The translations under genes and the position numbers were made by a program. A stretch of 64,000 nucleotides of DNA from Ophioderma brevispina (Eukaryota; Echinodermata; Ophiuroidea; Amphilepidida; Ophiodermatidae), in contig JAMKCH010007221.1 in NCBI GenBank assembly GCA_023653785.1, positions 23,354 to 87,353 on the forward strand. Direction: 5' to 3'. The stretch's first letter is position 1, and each line of letters begins with the position of its first letter. This document shows positions 48,001 through 58,751 of this stretch, piece after piece. The notes beneath the pieces were generated by a model. It saw nothing but the letters and a program-made list of their open reading frames with translations. It had not been told where the DNA came from and did not search any database.

Positions 48001-48104
48001 CCCCTAATTGACCCTTGGTGCGGTCTCCCTGTAGTAGGTCCATTTCATTCACATCTTCAAATTCAATTGTATCCGTTGTATCTTGGAACATTGCATCTCT
48101 TTGG
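45060..48104 (-). CDS. Gene B exon 3: 28-residue PPG/GKK repeat exon
   Basis: The acceptor on the minus strand is TTATTGTTCACACTTGACAG (exon begins at 48104). The first residues include TIEFEDVNEMDLLQGDRTKG, homologous to the start of gene A exon 3. About 32 repeats of an 84-bp, 28-residue unit follow (48000 to 45300). The consensus unit has two FPPG/IPPG motifs separated by ALPT, then GKK, then an acidic spacer DDVDSEQ. A non-repeat end (45270-45090) reads FPPGFFAPFLPPG and, after a frame change, PPNYPVQTSPPEAPTNPPEA. Gly-Lys-Lys is a classic amidation and dibasic cleavage signal, and Q follows E at the unit start, so a multi-copy amidated-peptide precursor is a possible reading; a structural proline-rich secreted protein is the alternative. 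Many units carry frameshifts, so the assembled sequence is not open throughout. From exon 2 (ends phase 1) to this acceptor the phase is off by one, so a small exon or an assembly error is hidden. Confidence 0.6.
45300..47995 (-). repeat. 84-bp tandem array, about 32 units
   Basis: Each unit contains, on the plus strand, GGTGGGAATATTGTGGGAAG, then CAGAATCTACATCGTCACTT, then a T-run and GCCGGGAGGGATAAAAGTAG. The cleanest units (for example 47001-47084) are exactly 84 bp. Others range over several bases, with indels mainly in the T-run and in G/A-runs. The plus-strand ORFs here are shadows of the minus-strand coding sense. Confidence 0.97.
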
Positions 48105-48615
48105 CTGTCAAGTGTGAACAATAAAATATTGATTAAATATTTCCATCACACAAATAACCATAAAAGGAACGGCCTTGATTGGTGGCACTATAGCAGTCAG
48201 TTCTCAAACGCCATCTGAAGGTAATCATTGAGGTTTATTCACTGAGTTGAATGTTACGTCCATTCAATTATTTTCGACCCTCGTTTTTTAATTATATTAG
48301 AGAAGGTGTATTGTAAGAGGGAGAAATCGTGAAGAAAGTTTGGTATTTATCTAATTATCCAACAAGATTTTGAAGGTGCGTGCTGAAAAGTATTCTTCAC
48401 ACCCAATTCTATTCAATTTTCTGTGATTTTTGGCCATTAATCGGAAAGGAATCGGAACCAGGCGAATATCGTATGAGCATAACTTTTTCAGGAATGTTCC
48501 ATTTATAATTAGGTGTGTAAACGTGACATCGCTCTTTGACAGTAGAAATCATTGATCGATATAATCAACAATGCTTGTTTTATGATGTATAAATAGCGTC
48601 TTTTTTATTCCCAGG

Positions 48616-49150
48616 ATTTTGCCCTGATAACTTATTGTGTTCTTCATGGTGTTTGTAGTTGATGTGACATCAATGTTACAAGCAACTTGCACCTGGTCTA
48701 CTGACGTGTCGAGGTGCGAGGACAACGCATACAGCTACAGCACTATTCATCAATATGTATGTTTACTGATTGAGTCGGAATTAAAAAGCACAGCGCCTAC
48801 AGGGTGGCCAAGCATACCACCGGACAGCGTTTTGTTTCTTGCCCGTCGGTGATACAAAAATAAATGTCGCTTTTCAAAACTTTCAAAGAAATACAAATAC
48901 AATATCAATTCTTTCTTTGTATTATGGTTCCCTTTTAAGAGAAGATGACAGGTCACTGTCCGACCAAGATCCTCTGGTCCGCCGGATATTGATCGCAGTG
49001 TTTGCTCGCTACATCTATAGTCGCTTCCTACCTCGTATGTATAATAACAAAGACCACTCACACATGAACTCATTTGTTAATGGTACAGCGATGGACAGAT
49101 ATTTGCACCTTTTGAGGGAAAAGGGTCAAATTTTCAATAGATTTGTAGGT
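48616..49150 (+). CDS. Unrecognised coding-like block inside gene B intron 2
   Basis: Two plus-strand frames look like protein. The first (48646-48852) contains TWSTDVSRCEDNAYSYSTIH and ESELKSTAPTGWPSIPPDSV; the second (48839-49171) runs from LPVGDTKINVAFQNF through LVRRILIAVFARYIYSRFLP to MDRYLHLLREKGQIFNRFVG. They join with a single-base frame change at the GTTTTGTTTCTTGCCC stretch near 48838. An excellent acceptor (CTTTTTTATTCCCAG) ends at 48614 and a GTAG/GTAAAA donor lies at about 49149. The balanced composition, helix-like second half and flanking splice sites suggest a real exon or retrocopy, possibly frameshifted. I cannot name the family. It lies on the strand opposite to gene B, between its exons 2 and 3. 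Confidence 0.4.
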
Positions 49151-49660
49151 AAAATTCCATCCACATGTTTTTGAAATGGTCAAAATCCTGTTGGGTAATT
49201 TCGGTGAATACAAACTTTTCTTTCACATTTTTTTCCCGACAAAACACCTCTACCTTCTCTACTATTTTTAAAACCTAGGGTCTCAGCTAATTGATGGGAC
49301 AGTGGCGACTTTTGACGCCCCGTGTTTTGGATACGAAAGAAAGCAGTCCCTTGCACTCCTCCATGTAAAGATGATGTAAACATGAAGGCCAAATTATCTT
49401 AGTTTCGTTCGTGAAACAGGTGAAATAGGTCCCAGTTTTCTTTTCTGCCTCCTCTCCCAACTAAATCGACGCTGTCCAAACGTTTCCTTTCCTCTTGGGT
49501 TAAATCGATGGGTTGATCTATTATAACTTTGGAAGAAGCCACTGATCACATTGATCACAACACCAAACCTATGGCAGATCATACTTCCGAACAAGTTCAT
49601 TGCTCCAAGTCCTTGAAAAATGGTACTAACGTGCGCTACATCAGCGACTTACATACATAA
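49150..49660. other. Gene B intron 2, no feature recognised
   Basis: Short minus-strand ORFs only; no splice-bounded exon in phase with gene B was found, although one is expected somewhere in this intron if the phase problem is biological. Confidence 0.3.
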
Positions 49661-49669
49661 CCATATAAC

Positions 49670-50190
49670 CCGGGAGCTAGCACACATTTGTAACACATCT
49701 CAGCACAAAAGGTTTGAGTGATAAATTGTTGACAGACTGACATGAAACCCCTGAAACGTGATTCTTAAGTGCCAGCAAATGGTGCCTTAAGTGAGAGGGG
49801 CCAAAACAAAGTTTTGGTACAGGTGGTCAAATTTGTAATTGATCCAAATCAGGTTGAAAAGCACACTCTGTTATGTGTCGAATCATAAGAGTCAGAAAAG
49901 GTATAGTTTTGTAATATGTAACAGCCTAAAGTGTCGAGTTATATAGGCTAAAACAGCAAAACCAATCAAGAAAAAGGTCATTTCAGTTGTACAGGCAGGG
50001 TCAAATTTTAAAATTTCCTGACTGAGTGGCTAAAAAATGGTCAAATTATTGGTGTCGCTGCAAGTATAAAATTAAGGAAAAGTTTTTGAGTGTCTCAAAT
50101 GCTGCTTAAGAAAGTTAGGGTGGGGTAACAAGATCAAGACCCCATTTGAATGCATTGACGTTGACCTTCTGTGCCCCCACATCGGGAAAC
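49670..50190. mobile_element. Foldback element, family F, third copy
   Basis: The left arm (GCTAGCACACATTTGTAACA.., 49676-49830) is the reverse complement of 14640-14860; the centre (GAGTGTCTCAAATGCTGCTT, GACGTTGACCTTCTGTGCCC) is in the same orientation as 14330-14410. The right arm is missing. Confidence 0.6.
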
Positions 50191-50869
50191 AAAAATACAA
50201 ACCGAGTATTGACCGTCATCATTGTAAATGGATAGAAATCCGCCCATGAGAAACAGACATGTAACAGATTATTAATCTGTTGTTTTTTACCCACTCAGTG
50301 GGATTAATATTTTTCAGTTAAATAAGCAATAGGCGAAAACATGTTGATTTCTGGTTTCATACTTACACATGCAACACTAACTATAGCCACAAATCATACA
50401 TGTGTTGTATGGCTTATCGATATTCTAACTTTTGTCTAGTTTAAGTTTGCGTGAACATAGCATTTTGATATTAACCTGTAATGAAGTAAACACCCCTTGC
50501 ATATTTTTTTAAATATCATAGTCAGCTTAGGGTACTGAAATTCCTTTAAGTAATCTGGTGACCTTGCATCTTTACATGGCTCCAAATGTACCATATAACT
50601 GATTATATACTTTTTGTACTTAGACTTTTTCTGGTTTCTGGTTTTTGTACAGGTTTTCAAATAACACAATTGGAAGAATATTCCATTAATTTTAAATGCA
50701 TTAAGCTAAGTGGATCATACCTGTCATTTATTGATAAATTTCCCTAATTTAACTCTTTATCTGGGCCCGTGCTAGGCAATTTCCTGGGCCTCGTACACTA
50801 AGGATTTTAGCGGTAAAGAGATTGGCCTCTTGTGACATGTAGCCAGCACAATTTTGTGGGCAGACCAGA

Positions 50870-51060
50870 CGATTTCGGGTTAGAGATTAATTGAAAAACA
50901 GCTTAGAGGCGAGACATTATGTCTAGAAATCAAGGGCAGGTTCCGGCCAGAATTACCTATGTTTCCCTAGCTTTAGCAATGGTTCAGCTTCACGGCGCTA
51001 AATGAATGAAACCGCTGAAGCGAATCTGTGCTACTTCTAGCCCAGGTTCCCGGGTATTTA
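50870..51060 (-). repeat. Dispersed repeat R2, copy 2
   Basis: Reverse complement of 18150-18380: GAGGCGAGACATTATG, CTTTAGCAATGGTTCAGCTT, ACCGCTGAAGCGAATC, CTTCTAGCCC. Confidence 0.55.
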
Positions 51061-51456
51061 ATCACTAACTTGAATCTAATTGTAAAGTTTCATAGGCATC
51101 CCTTGGTCTCTTAAATGCAGATGCCAAAGAGTAAACTGGACGGAATGTGCATTGTCACTTAAAAGCTATTATTGTGTAATATCATGTAAGACTTATGTTC
51201 AGATGTAAGATTTAATAGCATATCTCTCTGTCAAGTTCTGAGGACGTTATCATTTAGTTAATGTTCATTTTAGTTGGGTTACTAAATTACTCTCTGATAT
51301 CTGATATATCACTTGGTAAATCCCATTGGAATGGGTGACAAACAGAACTGATAGCATTTAACAACGTATATCCCTAGTTTGCATGGGCAGATAGCCATGG
51401 TATTCAAGTTAAATAGTTTTGGGGAGATTGAAGCTTATCTGCTTGTACAACCTTGT

Positions 51457-51623
51457 ATATCCCTAACGCCCCTAGAGGAAATCTGACGATCACCGTAAAA
51501 AAGGAGTAGCGTTATTTTTCTTGTTAGATCTGAGGGAAATTTCCCCTAACCCAAAGTAGGGGTCCGCTTCGTGATTTTTGTTCAAAAGTGTATTTAAACG
51601 CAGTTGAGGGACGTTAGGGATAT
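51457..51623. mobile_element. MITE-C, complete
   Basis: Perfect 12-bp ends ATATCCCTAACG / CGTTAGGGATAT, 167 bp. It lies 76 bp beyond the donor of gene B exon 2. Confidence 0.8.
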
Positions 51624-51698
51624 CGAGCTGGAAGTACGAGAATATCAAAAATCAGCAATCACATTGATGTAAACTTGAAATAGCGTAATTTAACTTAC

Positions 51699-51782
51699 CA
51701 TCAAACATCTCTTTGCCCTCAACTAACTCTTCGAACTCTTCAATCTCATTAATAAGTTTCTCCAATCTTGAAATTGCAATTG
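51699..51782 (-). CDS. Gene B exon 2: acidic helical segment
   Basis: Minus strand, acceptor TTTATTTCAAACAG before 51782 and donor GATG/GTAAGT at 51699; 84 nt, phase 1 to phase 1. It continues exon 1 without a stop and reads TIAISRLEKLINEIEEFEEL and then VEGKEMFD: an amphipathic, strongly acidic helix with I/L/F at heptad-like spacing. Gene A exon 2 aligns with a seven-codon gap and shares EK, IxE and GKExF. It is probably a propeptide or short coiled segment of the secreted protein. The exon is flanked closely by MITE-C. Splice sites and phase are better than in most of the window, so I am fairly sure it is real. Confidence 0.75.
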
Positions 51783-51799
51783 CTGTTTGAAATAAACAA

Positions 51800-52820
51800 A
51801 TAAGGATACACTTAATGCGAGAAGAAATGTAGTTGTGACGACAAAATGAAATGGAGGATTGATTGTTAGTACTTATTCGTATTACTAGAAACAGGGAGGC
51901 ACGTAACTTACACACCGATATCAAAAATTACTATCATAGGGGTCGAGTGATTGTAAGGCAAATTATAAGGGGTGCAACAACAATGAAATGACAAAGGGTA
52001 TTTTGTTTTATTTTTGTATGTATGTCGTAATTTCTTTTTGTTTTTGTTTGTAAATGTTATTTTGCTAGTATCTTGAGTGTAATAAATCTTGTTTTGGGGT
52101 CTGATCACCTCTGGCCTTCGGCCTTTCGATCACATCCCCATATAATTTCTCTGTTAAGACCAGGTAACAAAATGTAATTTCGAACATCAGACTTTGGCAC
52201 AATACTGATCAAAAAACATGCTGAGGATCGGCATCGGGTGGTACCCCTTTAACATGCTATTTGTAAAGGAGGATGGCAGAGTTAAGTAAGCGTACATTAA
52301 GTTTTCATCTTAATATAATGGGCTTCACCCCAAAATACCTCCATCTGTAAAGTTCATCACGCCGATATTTCATCGTTTTGATGTAAGCTCAAACGTTATT
52401 TTGTATAAGCCCCATATGAGTACCTCTAAAATTAATATTGGTCGAAGAAATTGGGGTCCATGTTCGCTTCCAAACCAAACATCCTTTAAGCCCTACGATT
52501 TCACAGTGGTAAATGAGACAAATAGTGAGCTTTCTTCTGATACCAAAATTTTTTGACCACTTCCTCCACACGGTAAAGTGGGGTTCTGGTTCGAGGCTAT
52601 TACGAATCGGGCCATGGGGCGCCGTTGATGTCATGTAACATTTCTTTTCCTCTCTAACAATTATTCGTGATCGTGGAACCGGTGTGGAAAGCAGATATAG
52701 TCCACCGGAGCCACGGTCCGGTTTCCATAATAACGGAATAAAGCGTGAATAATGTGTGTGAAAGTCAACTGAATCGAGTGCCCTATTCTTTATATTTTAA
52801 TTTTTGTCCTTATTTAGCCT
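51800..52820. other. Gene B intron 1, no feature recognised
   Basis: AT-rich; short minus-strand ORFs with no motif. Confidence 0.35.
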
Positions 52821-52824
52821 GGGG

Positions 52825-53165
52825 AGATCATTCAGTGTTCAACACTGCTTCCCAATGATGCCCAGGGATCCAAGACAAATTGGGACAGCCATGGGGGTTT
52901 TCACCCTACTCTTATCGAAACTGGCTGTTTACAATATACAGGTGTGTTCTCCATGTATTTGGGTTTCATGGTTCTTTGCCCAAGTCCATGACCCACGCGG
53001 GGAAGCGGAATTCCCGTTTTTAATCAATAGTTTCTTACAAATAAATCCAGATTTAGTAACGCAATTAAATCCACCCAGCAAGTGGCCCCACCGGGGCTCG
53101 AACCGGGGACCTTCTGCATTCTGCCCAAAGGCTAATACCCAACCGTGGGCCACACGTCTCTCCCT
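52825..53165 (-). repeat. tRNA-derived SINE, copy 2
   Basis: Minus-strand head with B-box GGTTCGAGCCC (53093-53103 region) and a GTGGCCCACGGTTGGGTATT A-box-like part, followed by a body matching 36865-37150 (GATAAGAGTAGGGTGAAAAC). The 130-codon ORF on the plus strand is an artefact. Confidence 0.75.
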
Positions 53166-53169
53166 TATT

Positions 53170-54160
53170 CTTTATACCGTTGTAGCCGGACTTTGAGTAA
53201 CGGCGTACTAACTTATTTTTACACAGGTGTAGAAACCTGTGTAAAGTATTTTGTACGTAATTAGACGAGGCTATCGGTGGGACTCTCACCAGTCACACGG
53301 ACACTGTATTTCGTCACACCGGAACATGACTATCCGCAAAACATGTCCAACTTAATTTCGTTACATCTCTGAATAATAAAAATTAAGACGTGTAATATAC
53401 TACTAGATTGGCCATCAGCCACCTGGGCCCATACGGAAAAGCTGGTGAGAATCTGAAAACTAAATCGGTTGAGAATTTTTTTTAAACAAGTGGTTGAAAA
53501 TGATCAAGCAAAACAGTTTGAACTTATTCAATCGTTCTGCTTTTAGAGCTAAATTGAAATAATATTTTACACAGAATTTCATTATTAAATCAAGCTGACG
53601 GTTGGATTGTCTTATTTAATATAGTGAGATAATGAAAAAAAATAATTATCCCCGATTGCGAATTAAATCCTGGAACCCCGAAAAAACTCCGCAAACGTTC
53701 ATAAGCTGTTCATAATCCCTGAGAATATATTAAAATGATGCCTGAGAAATTTATGATCCCTATGTATTTTGCAAAAAAAACAAAACTCAATGATGGGTAT
53801 TTTCTTGTGAGCAATGATTTTTGAACTGTGTCCTCTTAAAAATCAGAGGGCAGTACAAAATGCCCATTTTCGATAGGCTATTCCGTAGACCTCCTTGATT
53901 TCTTTCTCAACTCTGTAAAACTGGGCAAACCCTCTCTATCCTGGTGCCTGTTGTGAGCTGTCACTTGATGATTAACAGTTTAACACAATGGAGCCTCCCC
54001 CTTTGTGGATTGGAGGCAAAGAATATCTAAATAATCTTTGATTGGAGGTTATAGATAAAAAAAAAGGCTCTAATCGAAGTACAATACATCTTCGGTTACT
54101 TTTGCCCACTTTTGCCATTTTGGACCGAACAAAATGAAGAAATTTTAGAGAGGTTGAAAA
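53170..54160. other. Gene B intron 1, no feature recognised
   Basis: Nothing I can support. Confidence 0.3.
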
Positions 54161-54164
54161 GATT

Positions 54165-55160
54165 GAAATACGCCTGCACGCCTACGCTTATAGAGCAGGA
54201 GCAGAATATCATAGGGTCCTTATTTAGGGAGTTCGTTCATGCCCGACTACATCTAAGCTTTGACACCTTTAGTAGTTAGTATGGACCCTCTACATTAATG
54301 CAAGGTAGTTAGTGGTGCCAATTTAAGTTTACACAGGGGTCAAACTTTGAAATTACTCCAATCATGTTGAAATGTATGCCATGTTGTCCGTCTAGTCACA
54401 AGGATTCCAAAAATGTATAGTTTGTACCATCTATGACCAATGGTTTTAGAGTTATTGGGTAAAAATGGCTAAACGTGTAAAAAAGGTCAAACTCAATTTG
54501 TACAGGGGTCAAACTTGAAAGATTACGACTCCTGATTATATTTTAAATGCTTGCAAATTGCCTGAGGAATGAGGACTCTCAAAAAGTATAGTTTGATTAT
54601 GTTAAATGTTTACTTACCGAGATAAAGGTCAAAGAAGGTCAATGGCAATTGGATAAAGTATGTTGCTCCATGACCTATTTTGTCACATAGCATGATAACT
54701 ATGCATTGCAGATGCTACAAACTATTCCTTATTTTGACGCATTAAGCTGGATGAACAATTTGTTTCATTTTTACCAAAATTGGAGCAACTTCTGATTTTG
54801 ACCCCTGTACAAATGGAAATTGACCTTTTTTGCACTTTTAGCCATTTTTACCCAATAACTCTAAAACCAATGGTCATAGATGGTACAAAACTATACATTT
54901 TGGAATCCTTATGACTAGACGGACAATATGGAATACATTTCAACATGATTGGAGTAAATTAAAAGTTTGACCCCTGTGTAAACTTAAATTGGCCCCTATT
55001 GAAAAAGTGACACCACAATTTGACACCACTAACTACCTTGCATTGATGTAGAGGGTCCATACTAACTACCAAAGGTGTAAAAGCTGAGATGTAGTGGGAC
55101 ATGAACGATGATGTTTGACTCAAGTCCTTGCTCCCGCTCTATTATGCGTCCGCCTCCATT
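54165..55160. mobile_element. About 1 kb hairpin (foldback element, family F)
   Basis: The two halves are inverted copies. TAGAGCAGGAGC, GTTCGTTCATGCCCGACTAC, TATGGACCCTCTACATTAAT, CACAGGGGTCAAACTTT, GATTCCAAAAATGTATAGTT and GGTTTTAGAGTTATTGGGTA on the left all return in reverse complement and reverse order between 54835 and 55145. The arms are about 300-400 bp with a 200-300 bp loop. Located in gene B intron 1. Non-coding. Confidence 0.9.
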
Positions 55161-56099
55161 GTGCATAGTTACCACTCCTTGCTTCGTCGCAGGAAAATAA
55201 TTTTGAATACAGGCGAAAGCATAGAAGGAGGCGCAATATACGCTCAATCGCAATCCCTTTATTCTGAAGTTACATAATTTTCCCTAATCTGCCTTGGGTT
55301 GTTTGTAAAACACCTAATGATCAAGTTTCAGAGGTTTAGGTCGATACGGAAAATAGAAAGTGGAAGAAACAATGTAAGTTTTGAAATTCCCTGCAGATTC
55401 ATTTTCAAGTGTTATATGAAATAACAGTGTTTCAACGTATAACATATGTTGTGATTGTTTTGTAATACACTTCATTTGAAGTAAATAATGTTATAACCTC
55501 TGGTTATAACAAATGGAAAAAAAATCTCATCAACACATCATAAAGAGGTGATGCATGTATACAGGGTGATGTATACGTGAAATCTACCAACATGTTCAGG
55601 TGCGTATATTAGTTTGCTAGCCAATGTGATGGAATAAAACGTTGTATGCAGCTAAATGCGCCTGCATCGAGAAGAAGAGAACGTGCCGAAATACAGAAAA
55701 TTGTATATTTTAAAGAGTTTCTTTAAAAAATTGTAACATTTTAAACACCATGTACTTATGGTAACCCCAACATTATTTTCGGGTGGCGCGCGCTGTATAC
55801 TTAGTATTCCTTGTCGTATCGTCATGCAACGGTGAGCACAAATAATTTACAACCAAAAACTTCATTTTCAAAAGGCACTCTCAAATTTGTTGCGCGACTC
55901 CGATGGCCAGGGTATGTTCACCGGGCATGTTCATCATGTCCATATAACCAGCCATAGACCTACCAGAGGGCCTACCCAAGTTTATACCAATTATCCAAAT
56001 TTGCACAACAATGTTCATGGTTGTTTGACTACTCCATACTTCGTACTCCTTAGAATCTGTCAACTGAAATCTTAGCTTGAAAAAGTCAAAGAACTATAC

Positions 56100-56178
56100 T
56101 CACGGCTTTATTTTCAGCGATGTGCCACGCAGAAGACGCCAACAGCATGGCAGCGACTAATCGGAGGTACACCTCCAT
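56100..56178 (-). CDS. Gene B exon 1: signal peptide
   Basis: Minus strand: ATG at 56178 (ATGGAGGTGTACCTC) to a GTATAG donor after 56100; 79 nt, phase 1. It encodes MEVYLRLVAAMLLASSAWHI and then AENKAV, a signal peptide with predicted cleavage after LLASSA. It is the same length as gene A exon 1 and identical from MLLASSAWHIAENKA. A stronger-looking donor, GTGAGT, lies four bases upstream, but it would put exon 2 out of frame. A TATA box (56312-56318) and a shared leader support this start. Confidence 0.82.
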
Positions 56179-56311
56179 TTTGAACTGATGATCTGACGGA
56201 GGTTCTTTATTCCAAGTGATTCAAAGTCCTCTTCAATCAGTTTCTTCGCTGTTCAGACCGTTGCTTGCGACAGGCCTGGAAATAATGCAGTTTCCAACCG
56301 ATTTCTCCGAC

Positions 56312-56336
56312 ATTTATATTGACTTAGAACCATATG
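56312..56336 (-). promoter_or_regulatory. Core promoter of gene B: CATATG box and TATA box
   Basis: Minus strand CATATG (56336-56331), then TATAAAT (56318-56312), 134 bp before the start codon. Mirrors the gene A promoter in order and spacing. Confidence 0.65.
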
Positions 56337-56339
56337 CTT

Positions 56340-58170
56340 TTCAACGGCATTGAAATCAGTATGGTGAATGTGTAATAACGTTTTACATTATTTGAACAGA
56401 CATGCTTACGACAACATATACGTACCCGTAGAGATGGACGAATAAAATAGGGTCATAAAAGAATTACGTGAATGTGTCTTTTGAGGGAGAATATGACCTT
56501 CATGTAACATTTGCTGGTTTGCTTTACATACTCTTTCCATGAATCTCATAAACGATATGTGGTGGAGCACAATCTACTTTAAGAGCGAAGGACAGAGGGA
56601 CAAGGGTCCCCCTGTATGAATAATATCCCAAATAAGAAAGTTTTGTACCAACATTTTGCCCAAAAAAGCCCCTAAGTCTTTAGGCAACAATTTTACCCTT
56701 TTTGACTCAATTTTAATAAGTGTTCATCATGACTTTAGTAAAATATCAAACATGATTCAATAAAGGAAATATAACATTAATAAAAATTCGTTTAAAAAGG
56801 AATTGCACGGTCAATCGTTAATGAATCATGTTTTGTGGCAGGTTGGAATCTTTTGCGCCATTGAGTTAGGCTTATGGTAGTTCGTACAAAATGGTAGAAT
56901 TATTTGGTTAGTATTTTGCAATTATTTGGAAGGAAATGCAAGGCAGGATTGCAAGAATAAAGAAGGCAGGATAGGTTTTAGGTTTCCAATAGATGATGGT
57001 TTTATTTCTATTTAATACCATGTTGTATAATGGAATAGATGTAGTTATAATCAGAATGGTCATTTGGTTTGATACAATGGTTGACATTATTACAGGTATT
57101 CATGGTATTAAGTATTAAGTGTAAAAATAAGATGTCCTGTTTACAATGAAAGTGCAAAATAAATATACAAAATAGATATTAATATATGAACAGTATAAAA
57201 TGGGAACTGGTTTACTGGAGGGAATGTGGTATTAAGAGATTTGCTATATCCCAGAGGGTGTTTTGAGTCTATCGTAACAATACATCAGTTTTGGCCAATT
57301 TTACCACTCAATAAGGTCGTATGATTTTTCACGAAATCTATTTGTAACACACAATAATTTGAACTTTAATACTCATTTTGGTTCTTCATGTGCTAGTATT
57401 AAGGGATTTTTAGCATGTGAATCAGATATTTTGTTATGAAACTTAAGCATGGAGTGTTATAGTTTTTAAGTAAAAACTAGATATTTACAGGTAGTAAACT
57501 GATGACACCGTGCCATAGTTAGTGTGAACTTGATGCAATAATACAATTTTATTGGAAGAGCGCCCCAATTTTCAAAATTTGATATTTTTGTTTGGATTAA
57601 TTGAAATATTCGATTATTTGTACAATTGAAATTAAGCCCCTCAATATAAACATTACCAAGACATTAGACACGTCCCTTTTAACAGAAGGCTGAAAATATC
57701 TGACCTACAATATTATCATTCACGTCTAATAATATAGATTCACGCGGGCGAAAAGACATCACATATTTAAGTCTGCTCTCAATAATGTAAGAATGGCAAC
57801 ATCTTGCTACAAGTATTAAATGTTTACATGCGAACAACAAGCCAAAAAAAAACGCCAACCATTCTTCCGTCAATTGGATTACCAACCAGTAACTGCTGGT
57901 GATCTTAAACAATCTCAATCAAATCCACAATTATTGAATATACAATAATGTTCAAGTTCACAAAAAAAAATCGAGGAACTTCTGCATAATTGGAAAGATG
58001 CGCTTCAAAATCTTTCGCTATGGTCAAAACTCTTGGCCCACTCAACTTTTTTTTAACATTGTCAGTAATGATCATTAGCCAGAGTTAATTTCAAAGTGTT
58101 TTAAACTTGTATTTTTCTATTCTTATTTAATTATACAATTGACACAATTGTGTTTATAGTGTCTTTAAAT
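56340..58170. other. Upstream of gene B, no gene recognised
   Basis: AT-rich intergenic sequence; one 79-codon minus-strand ORF (57679-57918) without motif. Confidence 0.35.
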
Positions 58171-58178
58171 TTTACTAC

Positions 58179-58751
58179 ATGCGCGTCTCATGGCCTCAAA
58201 CTTGGACAATCAGCAAGAAAATGGAAGATCGCATAACGGGTGCTACACTCACCTTTTACGAAGAGGCTCGACTCAGTTGGAAGGATCATATTCCAAACAC
58301 CAAAGTATGCGGTGATATCCCTCCAATATCTTCAAACTCATCAACGCCGTTTCTGTTTTGTTGGTCACTGAATCCGCACCACCGACCAACCCATCTCCCA
58401 CTTGGATTTTTCTGGGCTCCTCCGGGTGGAAAATCAAGGCAGAGGCAGAAGTCCCCTTCATACACAGACACCATCACGAGCGATCTCAATCTAGATCTTC
58501 CCCCACTAGATCCGTAAAATATCATGCATGACAGGGATATCTGGTTCGAACATGTAGACCAGTGCTTCTTCCATTCCGCCCACGGACGACCGAATGAAAT
58601 GATGAATGATGATGCGTCTCGTATCTTTGGAAACTTCACAAACAATGACGGCAAAATCTATGCATCCACTTCAACTGAATACTTCACCCGTTTTTCACAT
58701 TTTCCTCCGCGAGTTTTTCCCTGCTTCTTTACAAACATTTTTAACAAGTAA
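58179..58751 (+). other. GC-richer open block, both strands, coding strand uncertain
   Basis: On the plus strand a single frame runs 191 codons with one TAA (58515-58517): first part includes TFYEEARLSWKDHIPNTKVC and a PPGGKSRQRQ stretch, second part NEMMNDDASRIFGNFTNNDG. On the minus strand 58654-58286 is open for 122 codons and includes CLDFPPGGAQKNPSGRW and NGVDEFEDIGG. Base composition and codon variety look coding, unlike the flanks. I recognise neither. The FPPG and EFED words on the minus strand echo gene B but in reversed order, probably by chance. Could be a processed pseudogene or a transposon gene fragment. Confidence 0.3.

Noticed and set aside
52804..53196. 130-codon plus-strand ORF
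   Set aside because: It reads across a tRNA-derived SINE; the HRGSNRGPS words come from the B-box region.
56100..56107. GTGAGT donor for gene B exon 1 (stronger consensus than GTATAG)
   Set aside because: It would make exon 1 end in phase 0, and exon 2 would then stop after about 20 codons; gene A lacks GT at that position but shares the GTAT site.
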